A stretch of 64,000 nt of DNA from Bacteroidaceae bacterium (GTDB taxonomy: Bacteria > Bacteroidota > Bacteroidia > Bacteroidales > Bacteroidaceae). Under the pieces are notes generated by a model. It was not told the origin of the DNA. It saw nothing but the letters and a program-made list of their open reading frames with translations, and did not search any database. Location: contig JAIKYE010000036.1 of the NCBI GenBank assembly GCA_024683455.1, positions 1-64,000 of the forward strand. Direction: 5' to 3'. A program made the translations under genes and the position numbers. The first letter of the stretch is position 1. The number at the start of each line of letters is the position of its first letter. This document shows, piece after piece, positions 49,208 through 60,115 of the stretch.

Positions 49208-50629
49208 TTACTTCTTGCTCTTGGTTGTCTTGGTAGTCTTGCTGCTCTTAGCCTCCTTGGTTTCTTTGTTTTCCTTCTCAAAGAGTTTATTAAACTCCTC
49301 CAAAGAAACAGCCTTCTCTGTCAACTTAACAGTTTCCTTAGCCTTAGCAACAATCTTATTCTCTACGGTGCGAGCTACCAAGCCCTCTGCCTGCTGCTGA
49401 TTCTTGAGCATCTCGTTGGCATAGTTGGTTAGTACATCGTCGGGCAGGTTTGTCATACCATACTGAGCAAACTGCATACGTGTAGCGGCCTTAGCGGTCT
49501 CAAGGACATCAGCCTGCTCAACCTTAACCTCGAACTGATCAGAAAGCTGCTCCTTAACAAGGTGCCATGTCAACTCATCAAGACTGGGCTTGAAGTTCTC
49601 CTCGATATATGCATCGTCCTTGTCCGTATTATTCTGCTTCATAATACGCTTGAGCATAGCCTCGGGATATTCCAACTCACCAATTCGCTTAACCAAGTAA
49701 GCACGCAAATCCTGAAGGAACTTGTAGTCGCTGTCAGCAACAAAGCTCTGCTTCATATCCTCTGCAATGTGAGCACGGAATTCCTTCTCGTTCTTCACAA
49801 CGCCCTCACCCAATACCTGGTCAAAGAGTGCCTTGTCAAGAGCAGCGGGCTCAAAACGTGTAATCTCTGTTACCTGGAAGCTAAAGTCTGCCTTCATCTT
49901 AGCAGCCTCTTCCTTGCTAATCTTCAACAAGCTTGACAACTCAACGTCGCTGCCATTGTATGCCTTGTAAGGATTCAGGGTAATTACATCGTTTACCTTA
50001 GCACCCTCGAACTTAGCTTTCTCATCATCGTTCTTCATGTAGTTGGGCAGCATAACGGCATTCTCAACCTGAATACCACCTTCTACAGTGTTACCCTTCT
50101 TATCCAACTGAGCAAGAAGACCCTTTACCATATCGTTGTTCTGGTAGCTGTCAACCTTCTGGTACTGACCGCCACGCTGGCAGTAAGCCTGAACCTGCTG
50201 GTCAACCATAGCGTCATCAACGTTGATGGTGTAGTAGTTCAACTTATCCTTTGCTGAAAGCTTGGCATCGAACTCGGGAGCCAATGCTATATCAAATGCG
50301 AAAGTAAACTCCTCCTGAGAAGCAAAATCAATGGCGGGAGTCTTCTCCTCATTTGCCATAGGCTCACCCAGAATGTTAACTTTATTCTCGCGAATATACT
50401 TGTAAAGTTCCTGACTTAAAATCTTATTAATCTCCTCTGCAAGAATCTCTGTACCAAAGCGCTTCTTCAGCAGGCCCATGGGAACCTGACCTGGGCGGAA
50501 ACCTGGCATGTTTGCTTTCTTGCGAAAATCTTTCAGTGCTTTTTCTACCTTTTCTGCGTAATCTGATTTCTCAATCTTCATGGTGAGCAAAGCGCTCACT
50601 TTGTCTACGTTTTCGAATGAAATATTCAT
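49208..50629 (-). CDS. tig: Trigger factor
   Basis: FRKKANMPGFRPGQVPMGLLKKRFGTEILAEEIN; Lys/Thr/Ser-rich C-terminal tail. Confidence 0.93.
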   Translation of the reverse strand: MNISFENVDKVSALLTMKIEKSDYAEKVEKALKDFRKKANMPGFRPGQVPMGLLKKRFGTEILAEEINKILSQELYKYIRENKVNILGEPMANEEKTPAIDFASQEEFTFAFDIALAPEFDAKLSAKDKLNYYTINVDDAMVDQQVQAYCQRGGQYQKVDSYQNNDMVKGLLAQLDKKGNTVEGGIQVENAVMLPNYMKNDDEKAKFEGAKVNDVITLNPYKAYNGSDVELSSLLKISKEEAAKMKADFSFQVTEITRFEPAALDKALFDQVLGEGVVKNEKEFRAHIAEDMKQSFVADSDYKFLQDLRAYLVKRIGELEYPEAMLKRIMKQNNTDKDDAYIEENFKPSLDELTWHLVKEQLSDQFEVKVEQADVLETAKAATRMQFAQYGMTNLPDDVLTNYANEMLKNQQQAEGLVARTVENKIVAKAKETVKLTEKAVSLEEFNKLFEKENKETKEAKSSKTTKTTKSKK

Positions 50630-50673
50630 TGCTTATTCTTTAATAAAATTATACCTCTTTCTAAAATTGCGTG

Positions 50674-50681
50674 CAAAGGTA
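50674..50681 (-). promoter_or_regulatory. -7 box (TAccTTTG on minus) for tig
   Basis: caaaggta on + strand. Confidence 0.45.
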
Positions 50682-50756
50682 TGAAAAAAAAATCACATAC
50701 CACCACTACAACGCATAATTATATTTGTTAATATACCTTATTTATAATAAGATAGC

Positions 50757-51539
50757 CTATTCTACCAAGTTACGTTCCTTGTCCATTGCCTCAAAATCTT
50801 TCATTCTGAGAACAAAGCTATTGGTCAGATATTTCTCTTTTACAATAGGATTGGCAGCCAATTCGTCGGGTCTTCCCTTAAACAAGATCTGCCCCTCGAA
50901 AAGCATATAGGCACGGTCTGTTATACAAAGCGTTTCTTCTACATTATGGTCAGTTATCAACACGCCGATATTGCGTTGTTTCAACTTCCACACAATATAC
51001 TGAATATCCTCTACCGCAATAGGGTCAACGCCCGCAAAAGGTTCATCCAACATAATAAACTTGGGATCGATTGCCAAACAACGGGCAATCTCTGTACGTC
51101 TGCGCTCGCCTCCCGAGAGTCGGTCACCCAAGTTTTTGCGTACCTTTTCCAAACGGAACTCGCTGATCAGGCTCTCCAACTTCTCTTTCTGATAGCTCCG
51201 CGGCTTGCCTGTCATCTCCAGAACACTGGCAATATTATCCTCAACACTCATCTTACGGAAGACGCTGGCCTCCTGAGCCAGATAACCTATTCCCAAACGA
51301 GCGCGCTGATATACGGGCAGTTTCGTTATTTCCTGATCTCCCAGATAGATATGTCCGTCATTGGGGAGCACCAGGCCTGTAGTCATATAGAACGATGTGG
51401 TCTTACCTGCTCCGTTAGGACCAAGGAGACCAACAATCTCACCCTGCCTTACGCTAAAAGTGACATTGTTGACCACCATTCGCTTGCCATATATCTTAAC
51501 AAGCCCCTCGCTTCTCAGTTCCAATTTTTCATTTTTCAT
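50757..51539 (-). CDS. lptB: LPS export ABC transporter ATP-binding protein LptB
   Basis: LGPNGAGKTTSFYMTTGLVLPNDGHIYLGDQEITKLPVYQRARLGIGYLAQEASVFRKMSVEDNI; LSGGERRRTEIARCL. Confidence 0.95.
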   Translation of the reverse strand: MKNEKLELRSEGLVKIYGKRMVVNNVTFSVRQGEIVGLLGPNGAGKTTSFYMTTGLVLPNDGHIYLGDQEITKLPVYQRARLGIGYLAQEASVFRKMSVEDNIASVLEMTGKPRSYQKEKLESLISEFRLEKVRKNLGDRLSGGERRRTEIARCLAIDPKFIMLDEPFAGVDPIAVEDIQYIVWKLKQRNIGVLITDHNVEETLCITDRAYMLFEGQILFKGRPDELAANPIVKEKYLTNSFVLRMKDFEAMDKERNLVE

Positions 51540-51648
51540 TGAACATTGAATGATATTTGAGCCTACTTCGAAGGTTCATTTTGACTGCAAAAGTACGAAA
51601 AAAGAGAAAAACAACAATTCCGAATAACGTTTTTTAGGATAAAATGCA

Positions 51649-51656
51649 TAATTTTG
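51649..51656 (+). promoter_or_regulatory. -7 box TAatTTTG for MlaE-like gene
   Basis: gcataattttgtgac, inside the longest-ORF N-terminus. Confidence 0.5.
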
Positions 51657-51670
51657 TGACGCAAAAAGAA

Positions 51671-52423
51671 ATGATATATATGTTTATCGTCAATTTTCTA
51701 TCTGCTTTCGGACGCTACCTCATGCTCATGGGACGCACATTCAGTATCCCTGAAAGGTGGCGCATGTTCCTAAAGCAGTACATAAAGGAACTCACTCAAC
51801 TGGGAGTAGATTCCATAGGCATCGTTCTACTTATCTCCTTCTTTATTGGAGCGGTTATCTGTATTCAGATTAAGTTGAACATTGCCAGCCCTTGGATGCC
51901 CAACTTCACCACAGGATATACCACACGTGAAATTATGGTATTGGAGTTCTCCAGCAGTATTATGTGTCTTATTCTCTCTGGAAAGGTGGGCAGCAATATT
52001 GCCAGCGAAATTGGCACCATGCGTGTAACCCAGCAGATTGATGCTCTGGAAATTATGGGCGTCAACTCAGCTTCCTTCCTGATTCTGCCAAAGATTATGG
52101 GGCTCATGACTATGATTCCATGTCTGGTGGTCTTCAGTATGGCTGCAGGCTTTGTAGGCGCATACGCAAGTGCTTTGGTAGGCATTGTGTCTGTTGACGA
52201 TTTGACCATTGGTCTGCAACACGACTTTCGCCAATGGTTTATCTGGATGTCCATGATTAAGAGTTTTGTCTTTGCATTTATTATAGCCAGCGTCAGTTCT
52301 TTTTACGGCTATACCGTGGAGGGAGGCTCCTTTGATGTAGGTAAGGCCAGCACCGATGCCGTGGTGCGTAGCAGCATGCTTATCCTCTTTGCCGATATAT
52401 TCTTAACGCCATTGCTATCATGA
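51671..52423 (+). CDS. MlaE-family ABC transporter permease
   Basis: GVDSIGIVLLISFFIGAVICIQ; GTMRVTQQIDALEIMGVNS; start moved downstream of promoter box. Confidence 0.9.
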   Translation: MIYMFIVNFLSAFGRYLMLMGRTFSIPERWRMFLKQYIKELTQLGVDSIGIVLLISFFIGAVICIQIKLNIASPWMPNFTTGYTTREIMVLEFSSSIMCLILSGKVGSNIASEIGTMRVTQQIDALEIMGVNSASFLILPKIMGLMTMIPCLVVFSMAAGFVGAYASALVGIVSVDDLTIGLQHDFRQWFIWMSMIKSFVFAFIIASVSSFYGYTVEGGSFDVGKASTDAVVRSSMLILFADIFLTPLLS

Positions 52424-53175
52424 TAGAAATCAAACATCTATACAAGTCATTTGAAGACAGAGAAGTCCTAAAGGATATCAATGCTGTGTTTGAAGAGGGC
52501 AAAACCAATCTTATCATTGGTCAGAGTGGTAGCGGTAAGACAGTACTGATGAAGAATATTGTAGGGCTATTTGAACCCGACAAGGGCGAGATTCTCTACG
52601 ATGGCCGCGATTTCGTAAAAATGACAAAGCGCGAAAAGGTGCTTATTCGTCGCGAAATGGGAATGATCTTCCAGAGCGCAGCTTTATTCGACTCTATGTC
52701 GGTACTGGAGAATGTTATGTTCCCCCTGGATATGTTTTCGGACAAAAACGAGGCCGACCGAATCAAGCGTGCCAAATTCTGCCTGGACCGCGTGAACTTA
52801 GCTGGCGCCGAAGAGAAGTTCCCCGGTGAAATAAGCGGCGGTATGCAGAAGCGTGTAGCTATTGCACGTGCCATTGCGCTCAACCCCAAATATCTTTTCT
52901 GCGACGAGCCTAACTCTGGTCTCGATCCCAAGACCAGTCTTGTCATCGACGATCTTATCCACAGCATCACAGAGGAGTACAAGATGACAACTATCATCAA
53001 CACCCACGATATGAACTCTGTAATGGGTATTGGCGAGAATATAATTTATATCTGTGAGGGACGCATGGAATGGCAAGGCAACAAAGACCAGATTATGACC
53101 AGCACCAACGAGCGTCTCAACTCCTTTATCTTTGCCAGTGACCTATTCCGCAAAGTTAAGGAGGCTAATAGTTGA
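52420..53175 (+). CDS. MlaF-family ABC transporter ATP-binding protein
   Basis: IIGQSGSGKTVLMKNIVGLFEPDKGEI; ISGGMQKRVAIARAIALNPKYLFCDEPNSGLDP. Confidence 0.92.
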   Translation: MIEIKHLYKSFEDREVLKDINAVFEEGKTNLIIGQSGSGKTVLMKNIVGLFEPDKGEILYDGRDFVKMTKREKVLIRREMGMIFQSAALFDSMSVLENVMFPLDMFSDKNEADRIKRAKFCLDRVNLAGAEEKFPGEISGGMQKRVAIARAIALNPKYLFCDEPNSGLDPKTSLVIDDLIHSITEEYKMTTIINTHDMNSVMGIGENIIYICEGRMEWQGNKDQIMTSTNERLNSFIFASDLFRKVKEANS

Positions 53176-53230
53176 CATAGTCCGAGCCTTGCAGACAAAA
53201 GGCAACGACACGAATTATGAATAGAATTAG

Positions 53231-53266
53231 AAAAAGGGAAGCTGCAGTTTACAACTTCCCTTTTTT
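53231..53266. terminator. Hairpin between MlaF-like and M16 peptidase genes
   Basis: aaaaagggaagctg...caacttccctttttt. Confidence 0.65.
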
Positions 53267-53286
53267 CTGTATATCTAACAGGGTTA

Positions 53287-56094
53287 TTACTTCTGTGAAG
53301 TCTTCATACCTACAACCAGACGGTTACCGCTCTTGAATATTTTCTGAGCCAGTTCCTTCAGGTCGGCGGTAGTGATGCTCTGGACTACATCGTCATAACC
53401 TGTCACATAGTCTTCCTTATAACGGGTCAAATTTATCATCTGCCTCATCCAGTAGCCATTCTGCTTGAGGTTCTCTGCATGAGAACGAATCATGTATTCC
53501 TTAATTTTCTTCAGATAATCCTCTGAGGGCCCCTCGGCGCAAACCTTATCTACGCCGTCATATACAACCTGAATCATACGCTCCATCTTGTCTGGTGCGG
53601 TAGGAAGCTGGATCTTAACAATAGCTATCTCCTCGGGATAATCACTCAATGAGGAGTTTACAGGTACACCATAGGCTCCGCCCTCATCCTCACGAACGGT
53701 CTCAGTATAAAGCATGTGCATTGCTTGCTCCAGCATATCAACCATGATATCATTGCGCAAATTATCCTTAAGGGGAGCATGATAAACAAAATTCACTGTG
53801 GCATTGGGGGTATCCTGCTCCTTTTCAAAAATACAAGTACGTTCACCCTTGGTTAGACGACGATCAATAACCTTGTACTTCTCAGCCTTCTTGCTTACAG
53901 GAAGTGCGCCCAAGTACTTTGCCAACAGAGGAGCAACAGAATCTGCGTTCAGGTCACCAACGAAGTAGAAGTCGAAATCGGCAGCATTGGCATAACGCTC
54001 TTTGTAGATTTCAAGAATACGATCGTATGAAATACCATCAAGATCCTCTGCACGGAATCGCTTTGCACGGATATTGTTGTTATAATAGATACTAGCCACA
54101 CTGTCCTGCAGAGCAGTATTGGGATCCATGTCTTGGTTCTTAAGCGCATCACGCAGGCGAGCCATAGTACTCTGGAAAGCTTCATCATCACGATGAGGAG
54201 CGGTAAAGCATAGATAGGTAAGCTGGAGAAGGGTCTCAAAGTCCTTTTTAACACAACTGCCAGACAAGCTTTCTGTGCGGTCGCCGACACTAGGAGAAAC
54301 GGAAGCCTGTATGCCAGAAAGTTTCTTGTTCAACTGGGTTGCAGTAAAGGTTCCCCAGCCACCCAGGCCAACCATATCTACATTACCAGCGCAGAAATAT
54401 TCTTCGTTGGGATAAAGACCATTTCCACCCCAACTGGTTGCATTCATAGAGATGCGGTTGGGTGAATAATCTGTCTGTTTCACACGAATCTTTATACCAT
54501 TGCTCAGCGTAATCAGCTTAGATCCGAAGACATCGTCCTTAATGCTCTTAACCTTTGCCTTTGACGATAACTCAGGAACCAATGGGTCTGTATTTACCTC
54601 TTCCTTAAAGACCTCAATGTCCTCGGCATCCACATCGGCCAGTGTCTTCAAGATTTCCTCCTTGGCGGGATACTGAAGTCCCTCCTTATCGGGCATAAAG
54701 AGAACGATAGCACGATTCTTATCCTTTATAAGTTCGGGGAAAGCCTGATTGATAGCCTCCAGCGGAAGCATGGAAACGATGCTCTTCATATTCTGATGCT
54801 CCCACTCGATACCTGGAGCTGGTTCATTATCCAGGAAGTAACGCACATAATCATTTACATAGCTTGTATTCTGTACTTTATTACGTGCTTCATACTGAGC
54901 ATCAAGACGTGAAAGGAATTCCTGCTTGAAACGTTCATACTCTGCTTCTGTAAAGCCACCACGTTTAGCACGCAGCAACTCGCGATACACAGCAGCAATA
55001 CCATCAAGATACTTGCCTTCCTTCATAACAATGCTGGCCTGAACGCAGTCTTTCGACTTGGCCACCAGATAAGAACTGAAGTTTATACCCGCCTGAACAT
55101 AAGGACAATCAGGTTTTCGAGACAATTCGTGCAGACGCTCAGCAAACATACTGGCAACGGCCCCCATCATAAACTGCTGGAAGAGGTATGGCATGGTACT
55201 CTTAAACTCACGTGGAGTAGCATCATGCTTGAACATAAGCAGAGCATAGGCTACAGTCTGCTCTTTGTCCTTCTGAATGGAAACCAAAGGTTCATCATTG
55301 TCGGGCACAGGAATAATCTCACGCTTTGCTGCATCGGCAGGAGCAGGAGCAATGTCGGCAAACATCGTCTTTATCTTCTGTTCTATCTCATCTGGGTTTA
55401 CATCACCCACAATAACAAGACCTTGCAAATCAGGACGATACCAACGACGATAGTATGAGCGTAAGTCCTCATAAGGGAAATTCATAACAATGTCCATAGT
55501 ACCAATAGGCATACGGTCGGAATAGCGACTGCCTACAAAAAGATCCTTGAAGGCTGTCTCCTGCATACGCATCATGGAAGAACGGCGCATACGCCATTCC
55601 TCATTGATAACACCACGCTCTTTATCTATCTCTTTATCCTCGAGCAAAAGGTCGTGGCTCCAGTCGTGCAAAATCAGCAAGCAAGAATCAACAGCGCCTG
55701 CTGTCTCCACATTTACATTGTTTATGTTATATACAGTCTCATCAAAGGCAGTATAGGCATTCAGATTCTCGCCGAACTTCACGCCAATACGCTCCAGGTA
55801 CTGCTTCAAGGCATCACCGGGAAAGTGAGTTGTTCCATTAAAACACATGTGCTCCAAGAAGTGAGCCAAACCGCGCTGGTTCTCTTCTTCCAGAATAGAG
55901 CCCACCTTTTGGGCTATATAGAAATCAGCGCGCTTCTCGGGCCACTCGTTGTGACGAATGTAATAAGTCAAGCCATTAGGCAAAACACCAACCCTGACAG
56001 CAGGATCAAGGGGTACATTGGGCATCTGCTGTGCGTTCATGCCCATTGCTGTTGCAAACAAAGCAACGATGACAACAAGGATTTTCTTTTTCAT
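53287..56094 (-). CDS. M16 family zinc metallopeptidase (two-domain), exported
   Basis: Signal peptide; HFLEHMCFNGTTHFPGD (HxxEH) motif; second insulinase-like half. Confidence 0.93.
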   Translation of the reverse strand: MKKKILVVIVALFATAMGMNAQQMPNVPLDPAVRVGVLPNGLTYYIRHNEWPEKRADFYIAQKVGSILEEENQRGLAHFLEHMCFNGTTHFPGDALKQYLERIGVKFGENLNAYTAFDETVYNINNVNVETAGAVDSCLLILHDWSHDLLLEDKEIDKERGVINEEWRMRRSSMMRMQETAFKDLFVGSRYSDRMPIGTMDIVMNFPYEDLRSYYRRWYRPDLQGLVIVGDVNPDEIEQKIKTMFADIAPAPADAAKREIIPVPDNDEPLVSIQKDKEQTVAYALLMFKHDATPREFKSTMPYLFQQFMMGAVASMFAERLHELSRKPDCPYVQAGINFSSYLVAKSKDCVQASIVMKEGKYLDGIAAVYRELLRAKRGGFTEAEYERFKQEFLSRLDAQYEARNKVQNTSYVNDYVRYFLDNEPAPGIEWEHQNMKSIVSMLPLEAINQAFPELIKDKNRAIVLFMPDKEGLQYPAKEEILKTLADVDAEDIEVFKEEVNTDPLVPELSSKAKVKSIKDDVFGSKLITLSNGIKIRVKQTDYSPNRISMNATSWGGNGLYPNEEYFCAGNVDMVGLGGWGTFTATQLNKKLSGIQASVSPSVGDRTESLSGSCVKKDFETLLQLTYLCFTAPHRDDEAFQSTMARLRDALKNQDMDPNTALQDSVASIYYNNNIRAKRFRAEDLDGISYDRILEIYKERYANAADFDFYFVGDLNADSVAPLLAKYLGALPVSKKAEKYKVIDRRLTKGERTCIFEKEQDTPNATVNFVYHAPLKDNLRNDIMVDMLEQAMHMLYTETVREDEGGAYGVPVNSSLSDYPEEIAIVKIQLPTAPDKMERMIQVVYDGVDKVCAEGPSEDYLKKIKEYMIRSHAENLKQNGYWMRQMINLTRYKEDYVTGYDDVVQSITTADLKELAQKIFKSGNRLVVGMKTSQK

Positions 56095-56170
56095 AATATT
56101 ATTATATTTAGACTTTAGGCCCTATATGTAATAGGAAGTTTTATGGCTGTTGCCACGAAGACTAAAGACA

Positions 56171-56569
56171 TTACTTCATTCTCCACTTACTCTTCTGAAA
56201 TATCATCGGCAAGCCCACCTGCTCATGAACGCTATCTGGGTATACCAAATCCAAAAAGACATAAGCTGTAGAATCGGCAGCGTAAAGGCTGTCCGAAAGT
56301 GCTTCCACACGCACTACTCCACCCTTACGGGCAAGTTCCTCTGCTGCGTGTACAACAACATTTTGCATCTGAAGGGAGTAATCCTCTGGGAAGGATTCCA
56401 CATCAGCCATTCCTTCCACAAACTGCTTGGCATCGCCATTTATGAAATATGTATAGTAACGCTGGGCAGCCTGCTGGACCGACTCATGGGAAAAAGTATC
56501 AGAATCAGTCTTTGTGCAACTTGCAAGAAATGCTACAAGCGAAAGTAAAAGAATTCTTGAACGCTTCAT
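56171..56569 (-). CDS. Putative lipoprotein (small exported protein)
   Basis: Lipobox LVAFLASCTK; 132 aa. Confidence 0.6.
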   Translation of the reverse strand: MKRSRILLLSLVAFLASCTKTDSDTFSHESVQQAAQRYYTYFINGDAKQFVEGMADVESFPEDYSLQMQNVVVHAAEELARKGGVVRVEALSDSLYAADSTAYVFLDLVYPDSVHEQVGLPMIFQKSKWRMK

Positions 56570-57880
56570 TTACTTCTGACGAATAAACACATTAATGGGC
56601 GTACCGTTAAAGTTCCAACGCTCACGAATCTTATTCTCCAGGAAACGACGATAAGGTTCCTTTACGTACTGTGGCAAGTTGGCATAGAACACGAAAGTAG
56701 GTACATGTGTATCTGGCACTTGCATACAATACTTAATCTTGATATATTTGCCCTTCATGGATGGTGGCGGATAAGCCTCTATCAGCGGGAGCATCTCCTC
56801 ATTTAGCTTAGCAGTAGAAACACGTCGGCATCTATTGCCATACACATCCTTTGCAGTCTCCAATACCTTGAAGATACGCTGTTTGGTCAGCGCAGAAGCA
56901 AAAATAATGGGGAAATCAACAAACGGGGCCATGCGGTCACGAATAGCATCCTCCATAGTCTTCATAACCTTGGTATCTTTATTAGGTACCAAATCCCACT
57001 TGTTCACCACAACAACCAGACTCTTCTGATTCTTCTGTATAAGTTGGAAGATATTCAGGTCCTGGCTTTCAATACCACGCGTTGCATCTATCATCAAAAC
57101 GCAAACATCGCTGTTCTCTATGGCACGGATGGAGCGCATAACGCTATAAAACTCCAAGTCCTCATTAACCTTACTTTTCTTACGGATTCCAGCTGTATCA
57201 ACCAGATAGAAGTCGAACCCGAACTTATCGTAACGTGTATAAATACTGTCGCGAGTAGTTCCAGCAATATCAGTAACGATATTACGATCCTCACCAATAA
57301 AGGCATTTATGAGTGAGCTTTTTCCTGCATTAGGACGTCCCACCACAGCAAAACGGGGAATATTCTCGTCCGGCAGTTCATTACCCTCTTTAGGGAACAG
57401 GCTGACAACCAAGTCCAGCAAATCGCCTGTACCGCCACCTGTAGCAGCAGAGATACACTGAGGGTCACCCAAACCTAATGAGTAAAACTCGGCAGAAAGA
57501 TACGTCTCATTATTATCCGTCTTGTTACATACCAGCACAACGGGCTTCTTGGTACGACGCAAGATGCTGGCAACAGCCTCATCAAGGTCTGTGACTCCAT
57601 TATGTACATCAACAAGAAACAGGATAACATCAGCCTCGTCTGTAGCCAGTGTTACCTGCTTGCGGATTTCCTCCTCAAATATATCATCGCTATTTACGAC
57701 CCATCCGCCTGTATCGATAACAGAGAACTCTCTTTGTCCCCATTCGCACTTGCCATACTGGCGGTCACGCGTAGTACCAGCCTCATCACTCACAATGGCG
57801 TGACGGGTTTGTGTAAGACGGTTAAAAAGGGTACTCTTTCCCACGTTGGGACGACCCACAATAGCTACAATGTTACTCAT
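56570..57880 (-). CDS. der: Ribosome-associated GTPase Der (EngA)
   Basis: Two G domains: [14 protein letters not shown] and [14 protein letters not shown]. Confidence 0.96.
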   Translation of the reverse strand: MSNIVAIVGRPNVGKSTLFNRLTQTRHAIVSDEAGTTRDRQYGKCEWGQREFSVIDTGGWVVNSDDIFEEEIRKQVTLATDEADVILFLVDVHNGVTDLDEAVASILRRTKKPVVLVCNKTDNNETYLSAEFYSLGLGDPQCISAATGGGTGDLLDLVVSLFPKEGNELPDENIPRFAVVGRPNAGKSSLINAFIGEDRNIVTDIAGTTRDSIYTRYDKFGFDFYLVDTAGIRKKSKVNEDLEFYSVMRSIRAIENSDVCVLMIDATRGIESQDLNIFQLIQKNQKSLVVVVNKWDLVPNKDTKVMKTMEDAIRDRMAPFVDFPIIFASALTKQRIFKVLETAKDVYGNRCRRVSTAKLNEEMLPLIEAYPPPSMKGKYIKIKYCMQVPDTHVPTFVFYANLPQYVKEPYRRFLENKIRERWNFNGTPINVFIRQK

Positions 57881-57885
57881 GTTTA

Positions 57886-58767
57886 TTAATCTAACTGATA
57901 ACCGTATGACTTCATAGCGCGTTCACTCTGACGCCAGTCCTTATCGACCTTAACAAAGATCTCCAAGAAGATGCTCTTGCCAAAGAACTTCTCCAAACTC
58001 TTGCGAGCCTCGGTACTGACACGCTTCAGCGCTACACCCTGATGACCTATGATGATACCTTTCTGGCTGTCGCGCTCCACGTAGATAACGGCATTTATGT
58101 GGATGTTCTTATCTGTCTCCTTAAACTGCTCTACCACCACCTCTACGCTATAGGGAATCTCCTTATCGTAATAGAGGAGAATCTTCTCGCGGATAATCTC
58201 CGTTACGAAGAAGCGAGCTGGCTTATCGGTCCACTGGTCCTTGTCGAAGTAGGCAGGACTCTCGGGCAGAAGTTCCTGAATGCGCTTAAGTACAACATCT
58301 ACATTGAACTTATGCAAGGCGCTGATGGGAATGATCTCAGCCTTGGGCAGAACAGCATGCCACTCCTCCACCTTCTGGGTAAGAACCTTCTGGTCCGAGA
58401 TATCAATCTTGTTGATAAGTACCAGAACGGGGCAAGTCATACGCTGCACCTTCTCCAGGAACTCGGCATTCTTGTCGGGTGTCTCCACCATATCTGTAAC
58501 ATACAATAGGACATCGGCATCTTGCAAGGCGCTCTCGCTGAACTGGAGCATCTGCTCCTGCAACTTATAGTTGGGCTTCAATACGCCAGGAGTATCAGAA
58601 AAACAAATCTGCATCTCAGGCGTATTAAGGATACCCATAATACGATGGCGAGTGGTCTGCGCCTTGAATGTGGCAATACTGATACGCTCGCCCACCAAAA
58701 GGTTCATGAGCGTACTCTTACCCACGTTGGGATTACCTACTATATTTACAAATCCGGCTTTATGCAT
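57886..58767 (-). CDS. era: GTPase Era
   Basis: [41 protein letters not shown] domain [24 protein letters not shown]; start moved to MHKAGF. Confidence 0.95.
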   Translation of the reverse strand: MHKAGFVNIVGNPNVGKSTLMNLLVGERISIATFKAQTTRHRIMGILNTPEMQICFSDTPGVLKPNYKLQEQMLQFSESALQDADVLLYVTDMVETPDKNAEFLEKVQRMTCPVLVLINKIDISDQKVLTQKVEEWHAVLPKAEIIPISALHKFNVDVVLKRIQELLPESPAYFDKDQWTDKPARFFVTEIIREKILLYYDKEIPYSVEVVVEQFKETDKNIHINAVIYVERDSQKGIIIGHQGVALKRVSTEARKSLEKFFGKSIFLEIFVKVDKDWRQSERAMKSYGYQLD

Positions 58768-59842
58768 TCCTCTTATTATACCACTCCTCGCGGGTGATTT
58801 CTCCTTCCTTATAGAACTCGGCGGGTTCCTTGGCTGCCTCGGCAGCACCATCATAACCCCATATCATGTAACTGGCTCCCCAGGTAAAACCGGCGCCAAA
58901 GGCAGTGAATACCAATTTGTCACCCTTCTTGAGCTTGGGCTCATACTCCCAAAGGCAAAGGGGAAGGGTTCCACCTGATGTATTGGCCATGTGATCTATG
59001 TTGATCATGATGTGATCCTTCTCAATACCGATACGCTGGGCCACAGAGACCTCGATATTGATATTAGCCTGATGAGGAATCACCCAATCGATATTGTCTT
59101 TATTGAGTCCGTTACGCTCGGTAAGCGTCTTTACTGCACTACTCATATCCAAGACGGCATGCTTGTAAACAGCACGACCTTCTTGATATACAAAGTGCTC
59201 GCGGGCATCTACCGTCTCGTGGCTAGGCATTTTAGCCGAACCACCGGCAGCCATATGAAGGTTCTGATAACCCTTGCCGTCAACTCTGTAGAATCCATCC
59301 ATCAAGCCAATCTTTTCTGTAGTTGCCTCCATCATAACGCAAGCAGCTCCATCACCAAAGATGGGACAAGTATTGCGATCCTCATAATTGGTCATACTGC
59401 TCATATGGTCGCCACCACAGATTACAATACGCTTGTAACGTCCACTACGAATATAAGAAGCACCAGCCTCCATTGCATAGAGGAATCCGGCACAGGCAGC
59501 CTCCATATCAAAGCCAAAGGCGCTCTTCAGTCCGCAATTGCCTATTACCAGAGAGGCCGTAGAGGGAAAATGATAGTCAGGCGTTGTAGTCGCACAGATT
59601 ACCAACTCTATGCTATCAGGGTCTGCACCAGTCTTGCGCAAAAGTTGCTGTACGGCACGGGTCATCATATAAGAGGTGCCACTACCCTGCTCAGGTTTCA
59701 AGATGTGACGAGTTTTCACACCTATGCGTTCCATAATCCACTCGTCAGAGGTATCAACGATAGTCGACATCTCCTCATTATCCAAAATGTAATTAGGAAC
59801 ATATCCTCCAACGCCTGTTATAACGGCATTAATCTCTTCCAT
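58760..59842 (-). CDS. fabH: 3-oxoacyl-ACP synthase III
   Basis: AVITGVGGYVPNYILDNEEM; DMEAACAGFLYAMEAG; WVIPHQANINI; NTSGGTLPLCLWEYE. Confidence 0.94.
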   Translation of the reverse strand: MEEINAVITGVGGYVPNYILDNEEMSTIVDTSDEWIMERIGVKTRHILKPEQGSGTSYMMTRAVQQLLRKTGADPDSIELVICATTTPDYHFPSTASLVIGNCGLKSAFGFDMEAACAGFLYAMEAGASYIRSGRYKRIVICGGDHMSSMTNYEDRNTCPIFGDGAACVMMEATTEKIGLMDGFYRVDGKGYQNLHMAAGGSAKMPSHETVDAREHFVYQEGRAVYKHAVLDMSSAVKTLTERNGLNKDNIDWVIPHQANINIEVSVAQRIGIEKDHIMINIDHMANTSGGTLPLCLWEYEPKLKKGDKLVFTAFGAGFTWGASYMIWGYDGAAEAAKEPAEFYKEGEITREEWYNKRNA

Positions 59843-59867
59843 TACTTATCAATATATTTACAATAAA

Positions 59868-59914
59868 AAATAAAGCCGCATTAGCCCTAGCTAAGGGGCC
59901 GTAGCGGCTTATTT
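59868..59914 (-). terminator. Hairpin between rpmF and fabH
   Basis: aaataaagccgc...gcggcttattt. Confidence 0.6.
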
Positions 59915-59929
59915 CTTTACCTTAGAAGA

Positions 59930-60109
59930 TTAAGCTTCCTTCTCAATAGCAACCTTGCCGCGATAGTATCCGCATGCAGGGCATACTGTGTGATAAATGT
60001 GGAACTCTCCGCAGTTAGGACATACTGCCAATGCAGGAGCTACAGCCTTATCATGAGTTCTTCTTTTAAGGGTTCTAGTCTTGGACTGTCTTCTTTTAGG
60101 ATGTGCCAT
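59930..60109 (-). CDS. rpmF: 50S ribosomal protein L32 (absent from supplied ORF track, 59 aa)
   Basis: Minus translation MAHPKRRQSKTRTLKRRTHDKAVAPALAVCPNCGEFHIYHTVCPACGYYRGKVAIEKEA; two CxxC zinc-ribbon pairs. Confidence 0.96.
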   Translation of the reverse strand: MAHPKRRQSKTRTLKRRTHDKAVAPALAVCPNCGEFHIYHTVCPACGYYRGKVAIEKEA

Positions 60110-60115
60110 TTTCTC

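Noticed and set aside
58991-59866. 291-aa + strand ORF over fabH
   Set aside because: Antisense to well-conserved fabH
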